A DNA stretch of 26,876 nt from an uncultured Collinsella sp. (GCA_900756945.1 CAAELZ010000011.1:1-26876), one strand, 5' to 3'. Counted from the stretch's first letter, positions 7,370 through 15,426 are shown. Numbers and translations are program-made. Notes: generated from the letters alone by a model not told the origin.

Positions 7370-8410
7370 TTAGATAAAGCGCTCCAGGCAGGCTTTGAGA
7401 CCGCGAGTCGAAAGATAGAACAGCGTGGCGTCTGCCATCGAAACGCCCGAGGTCGCCACAACGAGCTTGTGGGCAACACGGCGAACGGCGCCCTTAGCAG
7501 GCATATCCGTCCACTCCCTTCCCAAAAACGTCGTGAGGTCCATGTTGACGCGAGCCGCCACGCGATGGAAGTCATCGGCATCCAAGCGCGCCAGGTCGAA
7601 CACAATGAGGTCCAAAAACCAAGTTATCAGCTCGCCGGGGCACAGGTCCAAAAGACCGTAGGCCGCCCAGTCCTTCAAGACCTCCTCGAGCATCCTCATG
7701 TGGGCGTCAAGCTTTTTGGCGCGAGCCTCGGCACTGTTGAACTCGTGCGTCGCCGATTCGCTCTCCATCACGTAGTGGTAGAACTTGTCTGGCATGACGA
7801 CGGTCTTGTGGGCAAGCGCATAAGCCGCAAATTGGAAGACGACGTCCTCGCCCAAAGCCAAACCGGGGGCGAAGCGAATGCCTTCGCGATTGAGCAGCTC
7901 GCGCGAAAAAGCCGCGCGGCAGGCATAGGGCTGCGCATTCGAATGGAACAGCAGTTGGGGATCACGGGCGCCGAAGGTACCAGCTTTGGGGCTCATGAGT
8001 TGCTGGACTCGTTTGGGGGCAGCATCGGCAGGTTCACAGACGCCGCCAAAAACGACGGCCTCGGCATCTGCAGACTTCATGGCATGCAGCACGCGCTCGA
8101 CCGTCTGGGCATCGATGTAATCGTCGGCATCAACAAAAAAGACGGTCTCGCCCTCGGCGGTATCGATACCGGCATTTCGAGCACACGAGACGCCCGCGTT
8201 TTCCTGGTCAATCACCAGTACGCGATTGTCGGCCTGCGCGATCTGGCGCAACACGTTCAACGAATCATCGGTCGAACCGTCGTTGACGCAGACAACCTGA
8301 ATCGAGCGCTCGGACTGGGCCAACAGCGAATCGAGGCATCGCTGAATGGAGCGCGCAGAGTTGTAAACGGGGACGACAATGGTAGCTTTAGGACACGAGG
8401 CCTCTCCCAT
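7370..8410 (-). CDS. Family 2 glycosyltransferase
   Basis: A 346-residue GT2 enzyme with ATIVVPVYNSARSIQRCL, CVNDGSTDDSL, ENAGVSCARNAG and the metal-binding VDADD (about 93-97) in an N-terminal GT-A domain, followed by a helical C-terminal half without a recognised domain. It is inserted between the two close paralogues but is itself only distantly related to them. ATG at 8410 lies six bases after the TAG of the upstream gene. The ribosome site (GAGGGGGTAGG) overlaps that stop, implying coupled translation. Likely adds one residue to the same surface polysaccharide; substrate unknown. Confidence 0.87.
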   Translation of the reverse strand: MGEASCPKATIVVPVYNSARSIQRCLDSLLAQSERSIQVVCVNDGSTDDSLNVLRQIAQADNRVLVIDQENAGVSCARNAGIDTAEGETVFFVDADDYIDAQTVERVLHAMKSADAEAVVFGGVCEPADAAPKRVQQLMSPKAGTFGARDPQLLFHSNAQPYACRAAFSRELLNREGIRFAPGLALGEDVVFQFAAYALAHKTVVMPDKFYHYVMESESATHEFNSAEARAKKLDAHMRMLEEVLKDWAAYGLLDLCPGELITWFLDLIVFDLARLDADDFHRVAARVNMDLTTFLGREWTDMPAKGAVRRVAHKLVVATSGVSMADATLFYLSTRGLKACLERFI

Positions 8411-8416
8411 GCCGAC

Positions 8417-9520
8417 CTACCCCCTCAGCGATTCGATGAGGAAGGCGGCGACCACGCCTGGGCCTCCAACCGAGGCGTAATACTTAGCACGCCCCAAGGC
8501 ACCATCCGTCGCAAAACTCGGATGCTCGTCAACCCAGCCCTCAGGATCTTTGAGGATGGCAGCGAGATTCGCGCGCTTCCACGGCTTGAGGTCGTCAAGC
8601 GAAAACTCCCCCGCGTCCAAGGCCGCTTGGAACTCCTTGGCCATCTGAACCAGGAACTCCTTATAGAACTTAGGCGCCAGGCGCACGTAGTTCCACATGT
8701 ATGAATCGTACTTAATGAGCTGGTTGAACTTGAGCATGCGCGCGACATCGCCGCTTGCATGGTCGCAGGCATAATCCTCTCGAATCCAACGCTCAATCTC
8801 GGCATACTCGGTATTGACGCAAAAGACCTTAGCCGAAGAATTGACCGAGGAATTCTCGTTGTCCTGGCGATACGACAACACGGCATCATGCAGGTAAACA
8901 GCCTTATCGGCGCACGCGATCACCTTAAAGGCGAATGACGTGTCCTGAAAGGATGCCCCCGGAGTCGGCAGGAACTTAATGCCGTTGCGCTCAAGAAAAT
9001 CGCGACGGTACACGGCCGACCAAATCGACGGCTTTTGCTTAAAGAACTGAGTCGTATCGCTCGGGTGCACCGGCTTGCCGCAATCCCGAGGTCTAAGCAT
9101 CTCGTGCAGCGAGCGGCGCTCCTCGGGCTTAGACCAGTAGAAATCAAAGTTCGCCTTCGCAAAGTCGGCATTATTGCTATCGGCGGCCGAGACAAGCTTT
9201 TCGAGTGCGTCGGACGCCATAAAGTCATCGGACTCCAAGATGCCCACGTACTTGCCACGCGCCATCTCCAGCCCGCGGTTCATCGAGTCGCCGTAGCCGC
9301 TGTTGGCCTTGTCGATCATCTTGACGCGCCTATCGCGCTCCATATACTCGCGAATAATCGCCGGCGAGTTGTCGGTCGACCCGTCGTTAATGCAGATGAT
9401 CTCAATATCCTTGAGCGTCTGCGCCAGGGCGGAATCGAGGCACTCGCGCAGGTAGCGCTGAACATTGTAAATGGGAATAAGCAGCGACAGAACAGGGCTG
9501 CCAGAGGCGTTAGTAGACAA
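8417..9520 (-). CDS. Family 2 glycosyltransferase, paralogue B (first gene of the operon)
   Basis: A 367-residue GT2 enzyme starting SPVLSLLIPIYNVQRYL, with CINDGSTDNSPAI, KANSGYGDSMNRGLEMARG and GILESDDF (ESDD at 96-99). It is the close relative of the gene at 6177-7295, sharing almost the whole nucleotide-sugar binding half. The C-terminal ~130 residues diverge more, as expected if acceptor specificity has changed. Start is TTG at 9520 with AAGGAG five bases upstream. It heads a five-gene minus-strand series with short or no gaps, so a promoter should lie in the intergenic region to its right. No membrane segment is clear; it probably works on the cytoplasmic membrane face. Confidence 0.87.
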   Translation of the reverse strand: MSTNASGSPVLSLLIPIYNVQRYLRECLDSALAQTLKDIEIICINDGSTDNSPAIIREYMERDRRVKMIDKANSGYGDSMNRGLEMARGKYVGILESDDFMASDALEKLVSAADSNNADFAKANFDFYWSKPEERRSLHEMLRPRDCGKPVHPSDTTQFFKQKPSIWSAVYRRDFLERNGIKFLPTPGASFQDTSFAFKVIACADKAVYLHDAVLSYRQDNENSSVNSSAKVFCVNTEYAEIERWIREDYACDHASGDVARMLKFNQLIKYDSYMWNYVRLAPKFYKEFLVQMAKEFQAALDAGEFSLDDLKPWKRANLAAILKDPEGWVDEHPSFATDGALGRAKYYASVGGPGVVAAFLIESLRG

Positions 9521-9584
9521 ATGTGCTCCTTAGGAAATACCTGTCGTTTCATGGTATCAAAGGGTCAGCGCGCCAGCAGGCGTT

Positions 9585-9614
9585 TATATAATCTATGGAG
9601 CCTCTTGCGGGCAA
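9585..9614 (-). promoter_or_regulatory. Candidate promoter of the glycosyltransferase operon
   Basis: On the minus strand TTGCCC (9614-9609) and TATATA (9590-9585) are separated by 18 bases, about 65 bases ahead of the TTG start. It is the only reasonable sigma-70-like pair in the 255-base divergent intergenic region on that strand. Position and match are seen; activity is inferred. Confidence 0.4.
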
Positions 9615-9775
9615 AGCAGCCCCACGTCATGCGGCGGGCCCATGGCAGGTTCCTGCGTTTTATTCAAAGCTTGCCGCCAAGGTGCGCCGAGCCTTTACAA
9701 TAGGACAGTCCCAAGGACGTATTCGATAGCTTCCGTGCAGCGCTCGCCCGCCGCGCGTGAAAGGATATATTGCCC

Positions 9776-10795
9776 ATGCCTTCAACCCTTCCCGCTCCCA
9801 TCGACAAGCTCGCCATCGTCGTCGTTACGTACAAGCGCCAGGAACTCCTGACCAACTTGTTCGACTCTATGACCGAGCTCACGGCAACGCCCTGGCGCAT
9901 CGTGATTGTCGATAACGAGAATTCGCACGAGACCGAGGCCATGTGCACCGCATTCAACGAGCGCCTGGCCAACCTGTGGGGCATCGACACCGAGCAGCCC
10001 GACGCGCAGGGCGGCACCGACCGTGTGATCTACGCCCCGCAGCTCGAAAACGGCGGTGGTGCGGGCGGCTTCTCCGCCGGCACCAAGTGCGCCTACGACC
10101 TGGGCGCCCAGTGGTTCTGGGTAATGGACGATGACGTGCTCGTCATCCCCGAAGGCATCGAGCGCTTGGCCAAGTGGACCGACCGCTACGACGTCATCCA
10201 GGGTTCGCGCCTGGACTTTGACGGCGGCGCCTTCTTTTGGCAGTACCAGCTCATCCTTTCGCTCGGCATTCCCAACCCTGTCGCCAAGTGGGACCTGGGA
10301 CCCGAGGGCTACCGCGCCATGAACCAGCTATGCTTTGAGGGCGGCATGTTCTCGCGCCGCGTGGTCGACAAGATTGGCCTGCCCGACGCGCGCTTCTTTA
10401 TCTACGGCGACGATGCCTGCTATGGCTACGTGGCCAGCCAGCACTTCCCCGCCGCCGTTGTTGCCGACGTGGTGCTTAAGCGCGCCCGCGCCGTCTCTAA
10501 CTGGGATATTGCCGGCAAGCGCCAGCTCAACTCCACGAGCGACACCAACCGCTACTACATCATGCGCAACCGCGGTTATCTGGCCCGCTACATGCAAATC
10601 TACGGCGACTATCACCCCGTGCTGTTCCGTCTGGGCAACGCCGCGACCTTCTGCAAGGAGTTCATTCGCCTGGCTGCCGTTGACAAGTGCTTTAAGACCG
10701 GTATTCCGGCGCTGCGCCGAGGCATGAAGGACGCCCGCAAGATCGTCAAGGATCCCAACTGGAAGCCTATGCCGCCCATGAAGGACACCGAGTAA
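9776..10795 (+). CDS. Family 2 glycosyltransferase (GT_2_like_b / galactofuranosyl- or rhamnosyltransferase type)
   Basis: A 339-residue GT2 enzyme with KLAIVVVTYKRQELL, IVDNENSHETE, the glycine-rich NGGGAGGFSAG (about 92-102) and WFWVMDDD (metal site about 117-120). The combination of a GGAGGF loop and MDDD is typical of the subgroup containing GlfT1-like and rhamnosyl transferases of actinobacterial wall polysaccharides. ATG at 9776 was chosen; a TTG at 9770 is also possible because AAAGGA lies four bases before the TTG and ten before the ATG. It is transcribed away from the minus-strand glycosyltransferase operon, from a shared intergenic region. A weak TACAAT at 9696-9701 with TTGCCG 19 bases upstream could be its promoter. 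It probably acts on the same polysaccharide; the sugar is not known. Confidence 0.85.
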   Translation: MPSTLPAPIDKLAIVVVTYKRQELLTNLFDSMTELTATPWRIVIVDNENSHETEAMCTAFNERLANLWGIDTEQPDAQGGTDRVIYAPQLENGGGAGGFSAGTKCAYDLGAQWFWVMDDDVLVIPEGIERLAKWTDRYDVIQGSRLDFDGGAFFWQYQLILSLGIPNPVAKWDLGPEGYRAMNQLCFEGGMFSRRVVDKIGLPDARFFIYGDDACYGYVASQHFPAAVVADVVLKRARAVSNWDIAGKRQLNSTSDTNRYYIMRNRGYLARYMQIYGDYHPVLFRLGNAATFCKEFIRLAAVDKCFKTGIPALRRGMKDARKIVKDPNWKPMPPMKDTE

Positions 10796-10819
10796 CGGAA
10801 GCCGGAAACACCTCGGCGC

Positions 10820-12616
10820 TTAAAGCCGCTGGCACACCGTAGCCACATGCTGTCCATCAAAACCGAACCCCCAGCGCATGCGACCCACGCCGGGGCGCGG
10901 CACACGGATATCGTCGATGCCGTCGCGCTCTATGTCGAGTAGCGACTGCACGGCCAGCAATTCCAACCCCAGCGCATCCACATCGGGGTCATACATCATA
11001 TTGATCGTTATAAGCGGGCGCTCGTCCAGCATGCCAATCGTGTCTGCTACGTCGAACACAGTGCCCGTAGGGAAAACCTGGATGTCCCAGCGACTCGCGC
11101 CACACTTTCGCCTCGAGGCAGGATTGACATAGCCCGGCAATCCAAAGCAGAGTCCTTGCAAGAGTAGGTGATATGGCAGCGGTGTATCTGGGTCGGTCGC
11201 ACCGATTCCCGCATCTCCCAAGATGCGGCTTAGCGCCCGCCTCACGGTATCCTCGTTCCCATGGCACAGCCCGTCGCGAAACGCATCGACGTCTCGAATG
11301 TCTTCTGCAGCGCACTCAAACCACTCAATAATCACTAGACGCAAGGCCTGGCGAAGCTCGTTATTGGGCAATCGCAAAGCACGGAGGCGATCGCCATGCT
11401 CTGGCTCCTCAGTCATATCCGTCGTGAGAAAACCGGACAGATACAGCGCTGTCCACATGCTATCGTCAGGCGAGACATCTGGCTCTGCAGTGCCCAAACA
11501 AAGCGGGACCTCAACGCATCCATGGGCCTCGAGCAAATCAAACAAGACCGAAAGGCGGTCGAGATTCCACCCGGCAACTACTCTACTCAGGCAATCGGCA
11601 TATCCATACAGATCGGCACGCACGGGCGCCGTGCAGCCTCGGTCCAAAAACCCAATCACACGCTCTGGACTCGAGCAATAGGCCCTGCCAAACCGATACC
11701 CCTCGAGCCATTCACGCGCATCATCCAGGTATTCCTCGCGCCCAGCATGATTCAGCAGAGCCTCGGCCTCGGCATCCGAAAAGCCGAACCAACGGTCACA
11801 CCAGGTCGAAAGCGGCGTCGTCAGACAATACGAGCAGCAGTGCAAAGAAAGCGCCGCTTCGGCAGGGCCGGGACACTCCCCCATCAAACACGTCAGCCGC
11901 AATGAATCGCGCGCAGCAGCAATGGCGTCGAACAGCACGCGATCGAATAGATCTGCCGGATCGGCGCCGGAAGCGTCCCTCGCGCTCGCACGGCAAGAGC
12001 ACGCCCCATCGTACCCATCAACGAGCAATACAACCTGCTCATCGTAGGCAATCTCCAGCAGCTCTATGAGCACACCGAGCACCGAGTCAACCTCGTCCGC
12101 GCTCGCCACGCCACGCGCGACACGTTCGACGTGACGCACCTTATCTCGAGCTAAATCCGGAGCCTCCAAGAGCGCCAACAAGCGAGCGCACTCGCCCGAA
12201 AGGGCATCGCGCACGACGCCGGCAACAGCGGGGCCACGCCTCGCAGCGCCAGAAAAGTCCAGCGATATCACCGGATAGCAAGCGTACTCATCCCGATAGC
12301 GCCCGCCGTCCGCATCCCAAATCTGAGCATCGGCAAACGAGATCCGACCGGTGCGACCGACCGCTGGACGCTCCAGAAAAGCCCTGAGCATCGACAAGTT
12401 CATGCTCTTGCCAAAACCCTCGGGTCGACAGCACACCACAACGGAAGCGTCGCAGTCCAACACATCGGCAATAAACATGGTCTTGTCGACCAGCGTGCAG
12501 CAACCAAGAGCCTCCGCATAGTCGTGCATGCCAATGGGCAAAGCCGCATCGTCGGCACAGCCGATCAAGCGCACGCCAAAGCCAGCAGCACAATCAACAT
12601 TTGCCTGTTCAGACAC
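10820..12616 (-). CDS. Degenerate AAA-ATPase-like / DUF1703 (PD-(D/E)XK) family protein
   Basis: A 598-residue protein with the layout of the widespread 'AAA-ATPase_like plus DUF1703 nuclease' family: LPIGMHDYAEALGCCTLVDKT near the N-terminus, a Walker A-like RPEGFGKS (about 64-71; the family norm is RPRRFGKT), a Walker B-like LVDGYD (about 198-203; norm LIDEYD) and a C-terminal region with LLLQGLCFGL and RWDIQVFP. The nuclease E-x-K is not present where expected (it reads PLITINMMYD), and the Walker B glutamate is Gly, so both activities look lost or altered. The start is set at GTG 12616 because AGGGGG lies nine bases upstream; a GTG 27 bases earlier lacks such a site. Monocistronic, convergent with the gene to its left. 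The normal family role is itself uncertain (possibly nucleic-acid related). Confidence 0.68.
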   Translation of the reverse strand: MSEQANVDCAAGFGVRLIGCADDAALPIGMHDYAEALGCCTLVDKTMFIADVLDCDASVVVCCRPEGFGKSMNLSMLRAFLERPAVGRTGRISFADAQIWDADGGRYRDEYACYPVISLDFSGAARRGPAVAGVVRDALSGECARLLALLEAPDLARDKVRHVERVARGVASADEVDSVLGVLIELLEIAYDEQVVLLVDGYDGACSCRASARDASGADPADLFDRVLFDAIAAARDSLRLTCLMGECPGPAEAALSLHCCSYCLTTPLSTWCDRWFGFSDAEAEALLNHAGREEYLDDAREWLEGYRFGRAYCSSPERVIGFLDRGCTAPVRADLYGYADCLSRVVAGWNLDRLSVLFDLLEAHGCVEVPLCLGTAEPDVSPDDSMWTALYLSGFLTTDMTEEPEHGDRLRALRLPNNELRQALRLVIIEWFECAAEDIRDVDAFRDGLCHGNEDTVRRALSRILGDAGIGATDPDTPLPYHLLLQGLCFGLPGYVNPASRRKCGASRWDIQVFPTGTVFDVADTIGMLDERPLITINMMYDPDVDALGLELLAVQSLLDIERDGIDDIRVPRPGVGRMRWGFGFDGQHVATVCQRL

Positions 12617-12749
12617 TAAAACGTTCCCCCTAAATCGCTGCACGATGCCAATTGTAATGACCGCCTCGCGCGTACCGACGACGCCGCGCGAACATATCGG
12701 GCAACGGTAGCAACAAGAGGTGTGAGGGAGGCATAACTAATCGTTGCAC

Positions 12750-12787
12750 AACAAAACGGGGCCCGATGCATTCGCACCGGACCCCGT
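12750..12787 (-). terminator. Rho-independent terminator of the lysozyme-like gene
   Basis: On the minus strand ACGGGGTCCGGTGC (12787-12774) pairs with GCATCGGGCCCCGT (12769-12756) through a 4-base loop, with two G-T pairs, and is followed by TTTTGTTGT. A long GC-rich stem plus T-run 33 bases after the stop codon is a clear intrinsic terminator. Confidence 0.85.
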
Positions 12788-12819
12788 CCCGACTATTTAG
12801 TTATCCGGCAACTGAGAGC

Positions 12820-14634
12820 CTACTCCCCCGAGTCGTCCTCCCCAGAAGCCTTCTTCTGCTGATCGAGCTTATGCTTACCACTTACGATAGACGTAGCGCC
12901 CAGCGTGGCCAAGCTCGCGCTGGCAAGGCTCGCCATAACGATGAGGTCGCCCGTCTTGGGCATGTTACCGCCCGAAGTCTTAGTCGTTGTAGTGGTGGTT
13001 GTAGTGGTCACCGTCTTGGAGTCATTTTGCTCCTGGTTCCGGTTGTCAGTGTTGCCCTGACTGCTGTCCTCGCCCTGCTGCTTTCCGTCCTTGGTCTTGC
13101 CCTTGCTCTCGTCCTTCTCCTCAGATTCAGACTTCTTATCCTCGTCCTTCTTCTGAGTGGACTTGTCGTCCTTCTCCTCCGAGCTAGAACCTTTATCGGA
13201 TACGGTCTTCTCGGAAGCCTCGTCCTTGGAGTCGCCCTTTGCGGCCTCGGTCTTTTCCGTGGAAACCTGATCAGAGTTGTCCTTGTTCTGAGTCGAGTCA
13301 TTATTGACGCCAGCCATCAGCGAAGAGCCCAGCGTAGAACCAAGCTGCTCGGAAAAAGAAGGCTTCTTGTCCGGCGAAGCAACGGGAGCGTCCGGCGCCT
13401 TATTCGAGTCGTCCTTGGAAGCATCGGAATCAGGGGTTGCGTCAGAGCCGGAGCCGTTGTTAGAGCCGGTGCCAACGGACGAATCGCTCGAGCCGGTGGA
13501 TGAGTTAGAGGAGTCAGCGTCGGTCGAACCAGAAGCGTCGCTGTCCGTATTGCCGGCAGAGCTTGGAGACGAATCACCCGCAGCAGAGCCGTTCGAATCG
13601 GAGCCGTTCGAGGTAGAGCCGTCGTTGGTAGTGCCACCAGCAAAGCCATTACCGTCAGCATCGGTCGAGGGCGCATCCATCCTGTCATCGTTGGCATCGT
13701 CACTCGAGTCGTCATTCGAATCAGGTGTCGGCGAGGGCGCCGGCGTAGGCTCGGGCTGCACGGGCGTCGCAGCGGCTGCCTCGTCCTCAGCGATATAAAC
13801 CAAGCAGTCCTTTAGCTCGTTGCGGTAGCGGTTCTTCCAGCCCTCGTGGTACTGGGGCTGGCTTGCATACTTGGTCGCCACGTTATTGACCACACTGTTG
13901 GAAAGCGCCGTCACAAACTCGCGGTCGGACATATCGTTGGAAAGATTCGCCCAGCGGAAAAAGTCCCTGCAGCCACCAGTGCCGCACATGTTGGTAATGC
14001 TCCACACCATGCCCTTGACGCAATCGGCGCGGCCCGAAATATCAATACCCAGGCCGCTCTTGAGCCACGCCTCGGTCACCGCATAGTACGAGTTGTACGC
14101 ATACGCATCCTGCAGAGCCGAAAACTCAGCAGGATCGGTGTTGTACGCACCTTGGAAGGCATCCTGAGCGATACGGCCCAACTCGGTGAGCTGGTCGTTC
14201 TCGTACATGGCATTGCTCGTGTTGGAAATCTCGCTGCCGTGATCAATCGCATCCTTAAGCATGCAGTATTTTTCGGGGTTGTAGTTGTAGGCCTGCTTCA
14301 TAAACGGGATGAGCGACCAACGACGGTCGAACTGGTAATAACCCAGCGCGTTGTAGCCGTCACCATACGAAAAGCCCTGGTTATAGTTGCCATGGCTCTC
14401 ATATTTGGTGAAGTACTTCATCTCGGGAGTCACGTTGACAAACGAAACGCCCTGGACCGACCTCAGCACGCCCGAGAAGGACTGTTGGGTGTAAAGGCCC
14501 TTATCGATATCGGTGGCATCCGAGGCAACGCCCGGCGTGGGCTCCTCGGCAGCGGCGGGTGCCGGCGCGGAAACGGCGCCAAACGAAAGCGCCAGCGTCA
14601 GACCCGCGACAATCGCAGAATGCTTGGGCTGCAT
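12820..14634 (-). CDS. Secreted, wall-anchored lysozyme-like protein with low-complexity stalk
   Basis: A 604-residue surface protein. Residues 1-29 form a signal peptide (positive start, hydrophobic core, APAAAEE cleavage area). Residues ~65-285 resemble the lysozyme-like domain at the C-terminus of VgrG3-type proteins: FTKYESHG with Glu79 as the likely catalytic acid, LGYYQFD, a GMVWSITN core and a KNRYRNELKDCL ending. The predicted activity is peptidoglycan cleavage. Residues ~290-555 are a Pro/Thr, then Ser/Asp/Asn, then Lys/Glu/Asp-rich stalk with a run of ten Thr. MPKTGD at 558-563, a hydrophobic segment and a basic tail form a sortase-type anchor, with Met in place of the usual Leu. 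ATG at 14634 has GGGAGG six bases upstream. Monocistronic with its own terminator. Fold match is moderate; export and anchoring are confident. Confidence 0.75.
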   Translation of the reverse strand: MQPKHSAIVAGLTLALSFGAVSAPAPAAAEEPTPGVASDATDIDKGLYTQQSFSGVLRSVQGVSFVNVTPEMKYFTKYESHGNYNQGFSYGDGYNALGYYQFDRRWSLIPFMKQAYNYNPEKYCMLKDAIDHGSEISNTSNAMYENDQLTELGRIAQDAFQGAYNTDPAEFSALQDAYAYNSYYAVTEAWLKSGLGIDISGRADCVKGMVWSITNMCGTGGCRDFFRWANLSNDMSDREFVTALSNSVVNNVATKYASQPQYHEGWKNRYRNELKDCLVYIAEDEAAAATPVQPEPTPAPSPTPDSNDDSSDDANDDRMDAPSTDADGNGFAGGTTNDGSTSNGSDSNGSAAGDSSPSSAGNTDSDASGSTDADSSNSSTGSSDSSVGTGSNNGSGSDATPDSDASKDDSNKAPDAPVASPDKKPSFSEQLGSTLGSSLMAGVNNDSTQNKDNSDQVSTEKTEAAKGDSKDEASEKTVSDKGSSSEEKDDKSTQKKDEDKKSESEEKDESKGKTKDGKQQGEDSSQGNTDNRNQEQNDSKTVTTTTTTTTTKTSGGNMPKTGDLIVMASLASASLATLGATSIVSGKHKLDQQKKASGEDDSGE

Positions 14635-14704
14635 AAGATCCTCCCTGCATTGGTGTAGTTAAAGTTCAGTTTGCAAAGATAAAAATAAGTATTGCAGCTC
14701 GCCC

Positions 14705-14720
14705 GTTGTTGCACAACAAC
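14705..14720. promoter_or_regulatory. 16-bp palindrome upstream of the lysozyme-like gene
   Basis: GTTGTTG-CA-CAACAAC is a perfect 7-bp-arm dyad 71 bases above the start codon of the lysozyme-like gene, in the usual position for an operator. The 12-mer GTTGCACAACAA inside it also occurs at 12743-12754, beside the terminator of the same gene. An operator role is only inferred. Confidence 0.35.
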
Positions 14721-14773
14721 CCCTCGGTAAACGGCAACAACCCTCCGCGAAATCTTAAGGAATTGCGCTCAAC

Positions 14774-15205
14774 CTACAGCTTAATGTCAAAGTTGATCTC
14801 GGGAACGGCGGCCAAGTCGGCCAACGTCACGCCGTCGACGTACTTTTCGATCACGTCGTCCAGACCGCGCCAGAATTTGACGGTCGAGCAGAGATCGCTG
14901 CGGGCGCAGCTGTTGTCGATACCATCGCACGCCACCGGAGCAGTACTGCCCTCGACAGCGCGCAGGATGTCGCCAGCACGCACCTCGGAGGGATCCTTGG
15001 CCATCATGTAGCCGCCGCCCTTGCCGCGCACGCTCTTAAGCAGGCCAGCCTTCATGAGCGGACGAACCAGCTGTTCCAGATACTTCTGCGAAATGTGCTC
15101 GCGGTCGGCAACCTCGCGCAGAGCAATCTTGCCCTCGGCGTCACCGAGCGCCGCGATATAGATCATCAGTCGGAGGGCATAGCGGCCCTTAGAAGAAATG
15201 AGCAT
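14774..15205 (-). CDS. Rrf2-family transcriptional regulator, IscR-like
   Basis: A 143-residue winged-helix regulator opening MLISSKGRYALRLMIYIA, the classic Rrf2 N-terminus, with the recognition helix around ISQKYLEQLV and the wing GKGGGY (61-66). Three cysteines at 93, 100 and 106 (C-x6-C-x5-C) sit where IscR has its [2Fe-2S] ligands, so it probably senses iron-sulfur status. It diverges from sufC and most likely controls the suf operon and itself. The start is the ATG at 15205; an open frame continues 31 codons upstream but reads through intergenic repeats and lacks the family's conserved start. The ribosome site (GGGTAGGT) is modest. IscR/SufR-type function is inferred from the cysteines and position. 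Confidence 0.88.
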   Translation of the reverse strand: MLISSKGRYALRLMIYIAALGDAEGKIALREVADREHISQKYLEQLVRPLMKAGLLKSVRGKGGGYMMAKDPSEVRAGDILRAVEGSTAPVACDGIDNSCARSDLCSTVKFWRGLDDVIEKYVDGVTLADLAAVPEINFDIKL

Positions 15206-15225
15206 ACCTACCCTACCATCGTTAC

Positions 15226-15296
15226 TGGGACAAAACCAGGCTTGTTTGTCCCAAATCCTATGCAAGCGGAGCAAACAAACCTGATTATTATGTCCC
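15226..15296. repeat. Inverted pair of GGGACA...TTTGTTTG repeats between rrf2 and sufC
   Basis: A palindrome GGGACAAA-N10-TTTGTCCC lies at 15227-15252. A second, oppositely oriented unit ends in TATGTCCCA at 15289-15297. The minus-strand reading of that second unit (15296-15281, GGGACATAATAATCAG) matches 15 of 16 bases of a plus-strand copy at 20654-20669. The two units here face each other like a bipartite REP (BIME) element. Such repeats may be moved by a RAYT, one of which lies 5.5 kb away. They occupy the 5' region of the regulator gene and could also affect its expression. Confidence 0.6.
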
Positions 15297-15318
15297 ACAT
15301 CTAGAAAAGTCGAGTGGA

Positions 15319-15342
15319 TTAGTCGGGTTTTCCCTTGACTAA
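15319..15342. promoter_or_regulatory. Candidate Rrf2/IscR operator overlapping the sufC promoter
   Basis: TTAGTC-N12-GACTAA is a 24-bp dyad (15319-15324 and 15337-15342). Its right arm overlaps the best -35 hexamer, TTGACT at 15335-15340, with a weak -10 TAACTT at 15357-15362 (16-base spacing). An operator on the -35 box of suf, next to an IscR-like gene, is the expected arrangement for repression when Fe-S is plentiful. The dyad is seen; regulation is inferred. Confidence 0.5.
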
Positions 15343-15426
15343 CGCCGAACCCATAGTAACTTTATTCCGAGAAGATTCCTAGGGTTTCGTACACCCATGA
15401 GTACACCATATACAGAGAGGGACAGC

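Noticed and set aside
12766..13503. Long plus-strand open frame rich in Leu and Val opposite the lysozyme-like gene
   Set aside because: It is the antisense of the Ser/Asp/Lys-rich stalk; repetitive codons on one strand create an open frame on the other. No ribosome site and no family match.
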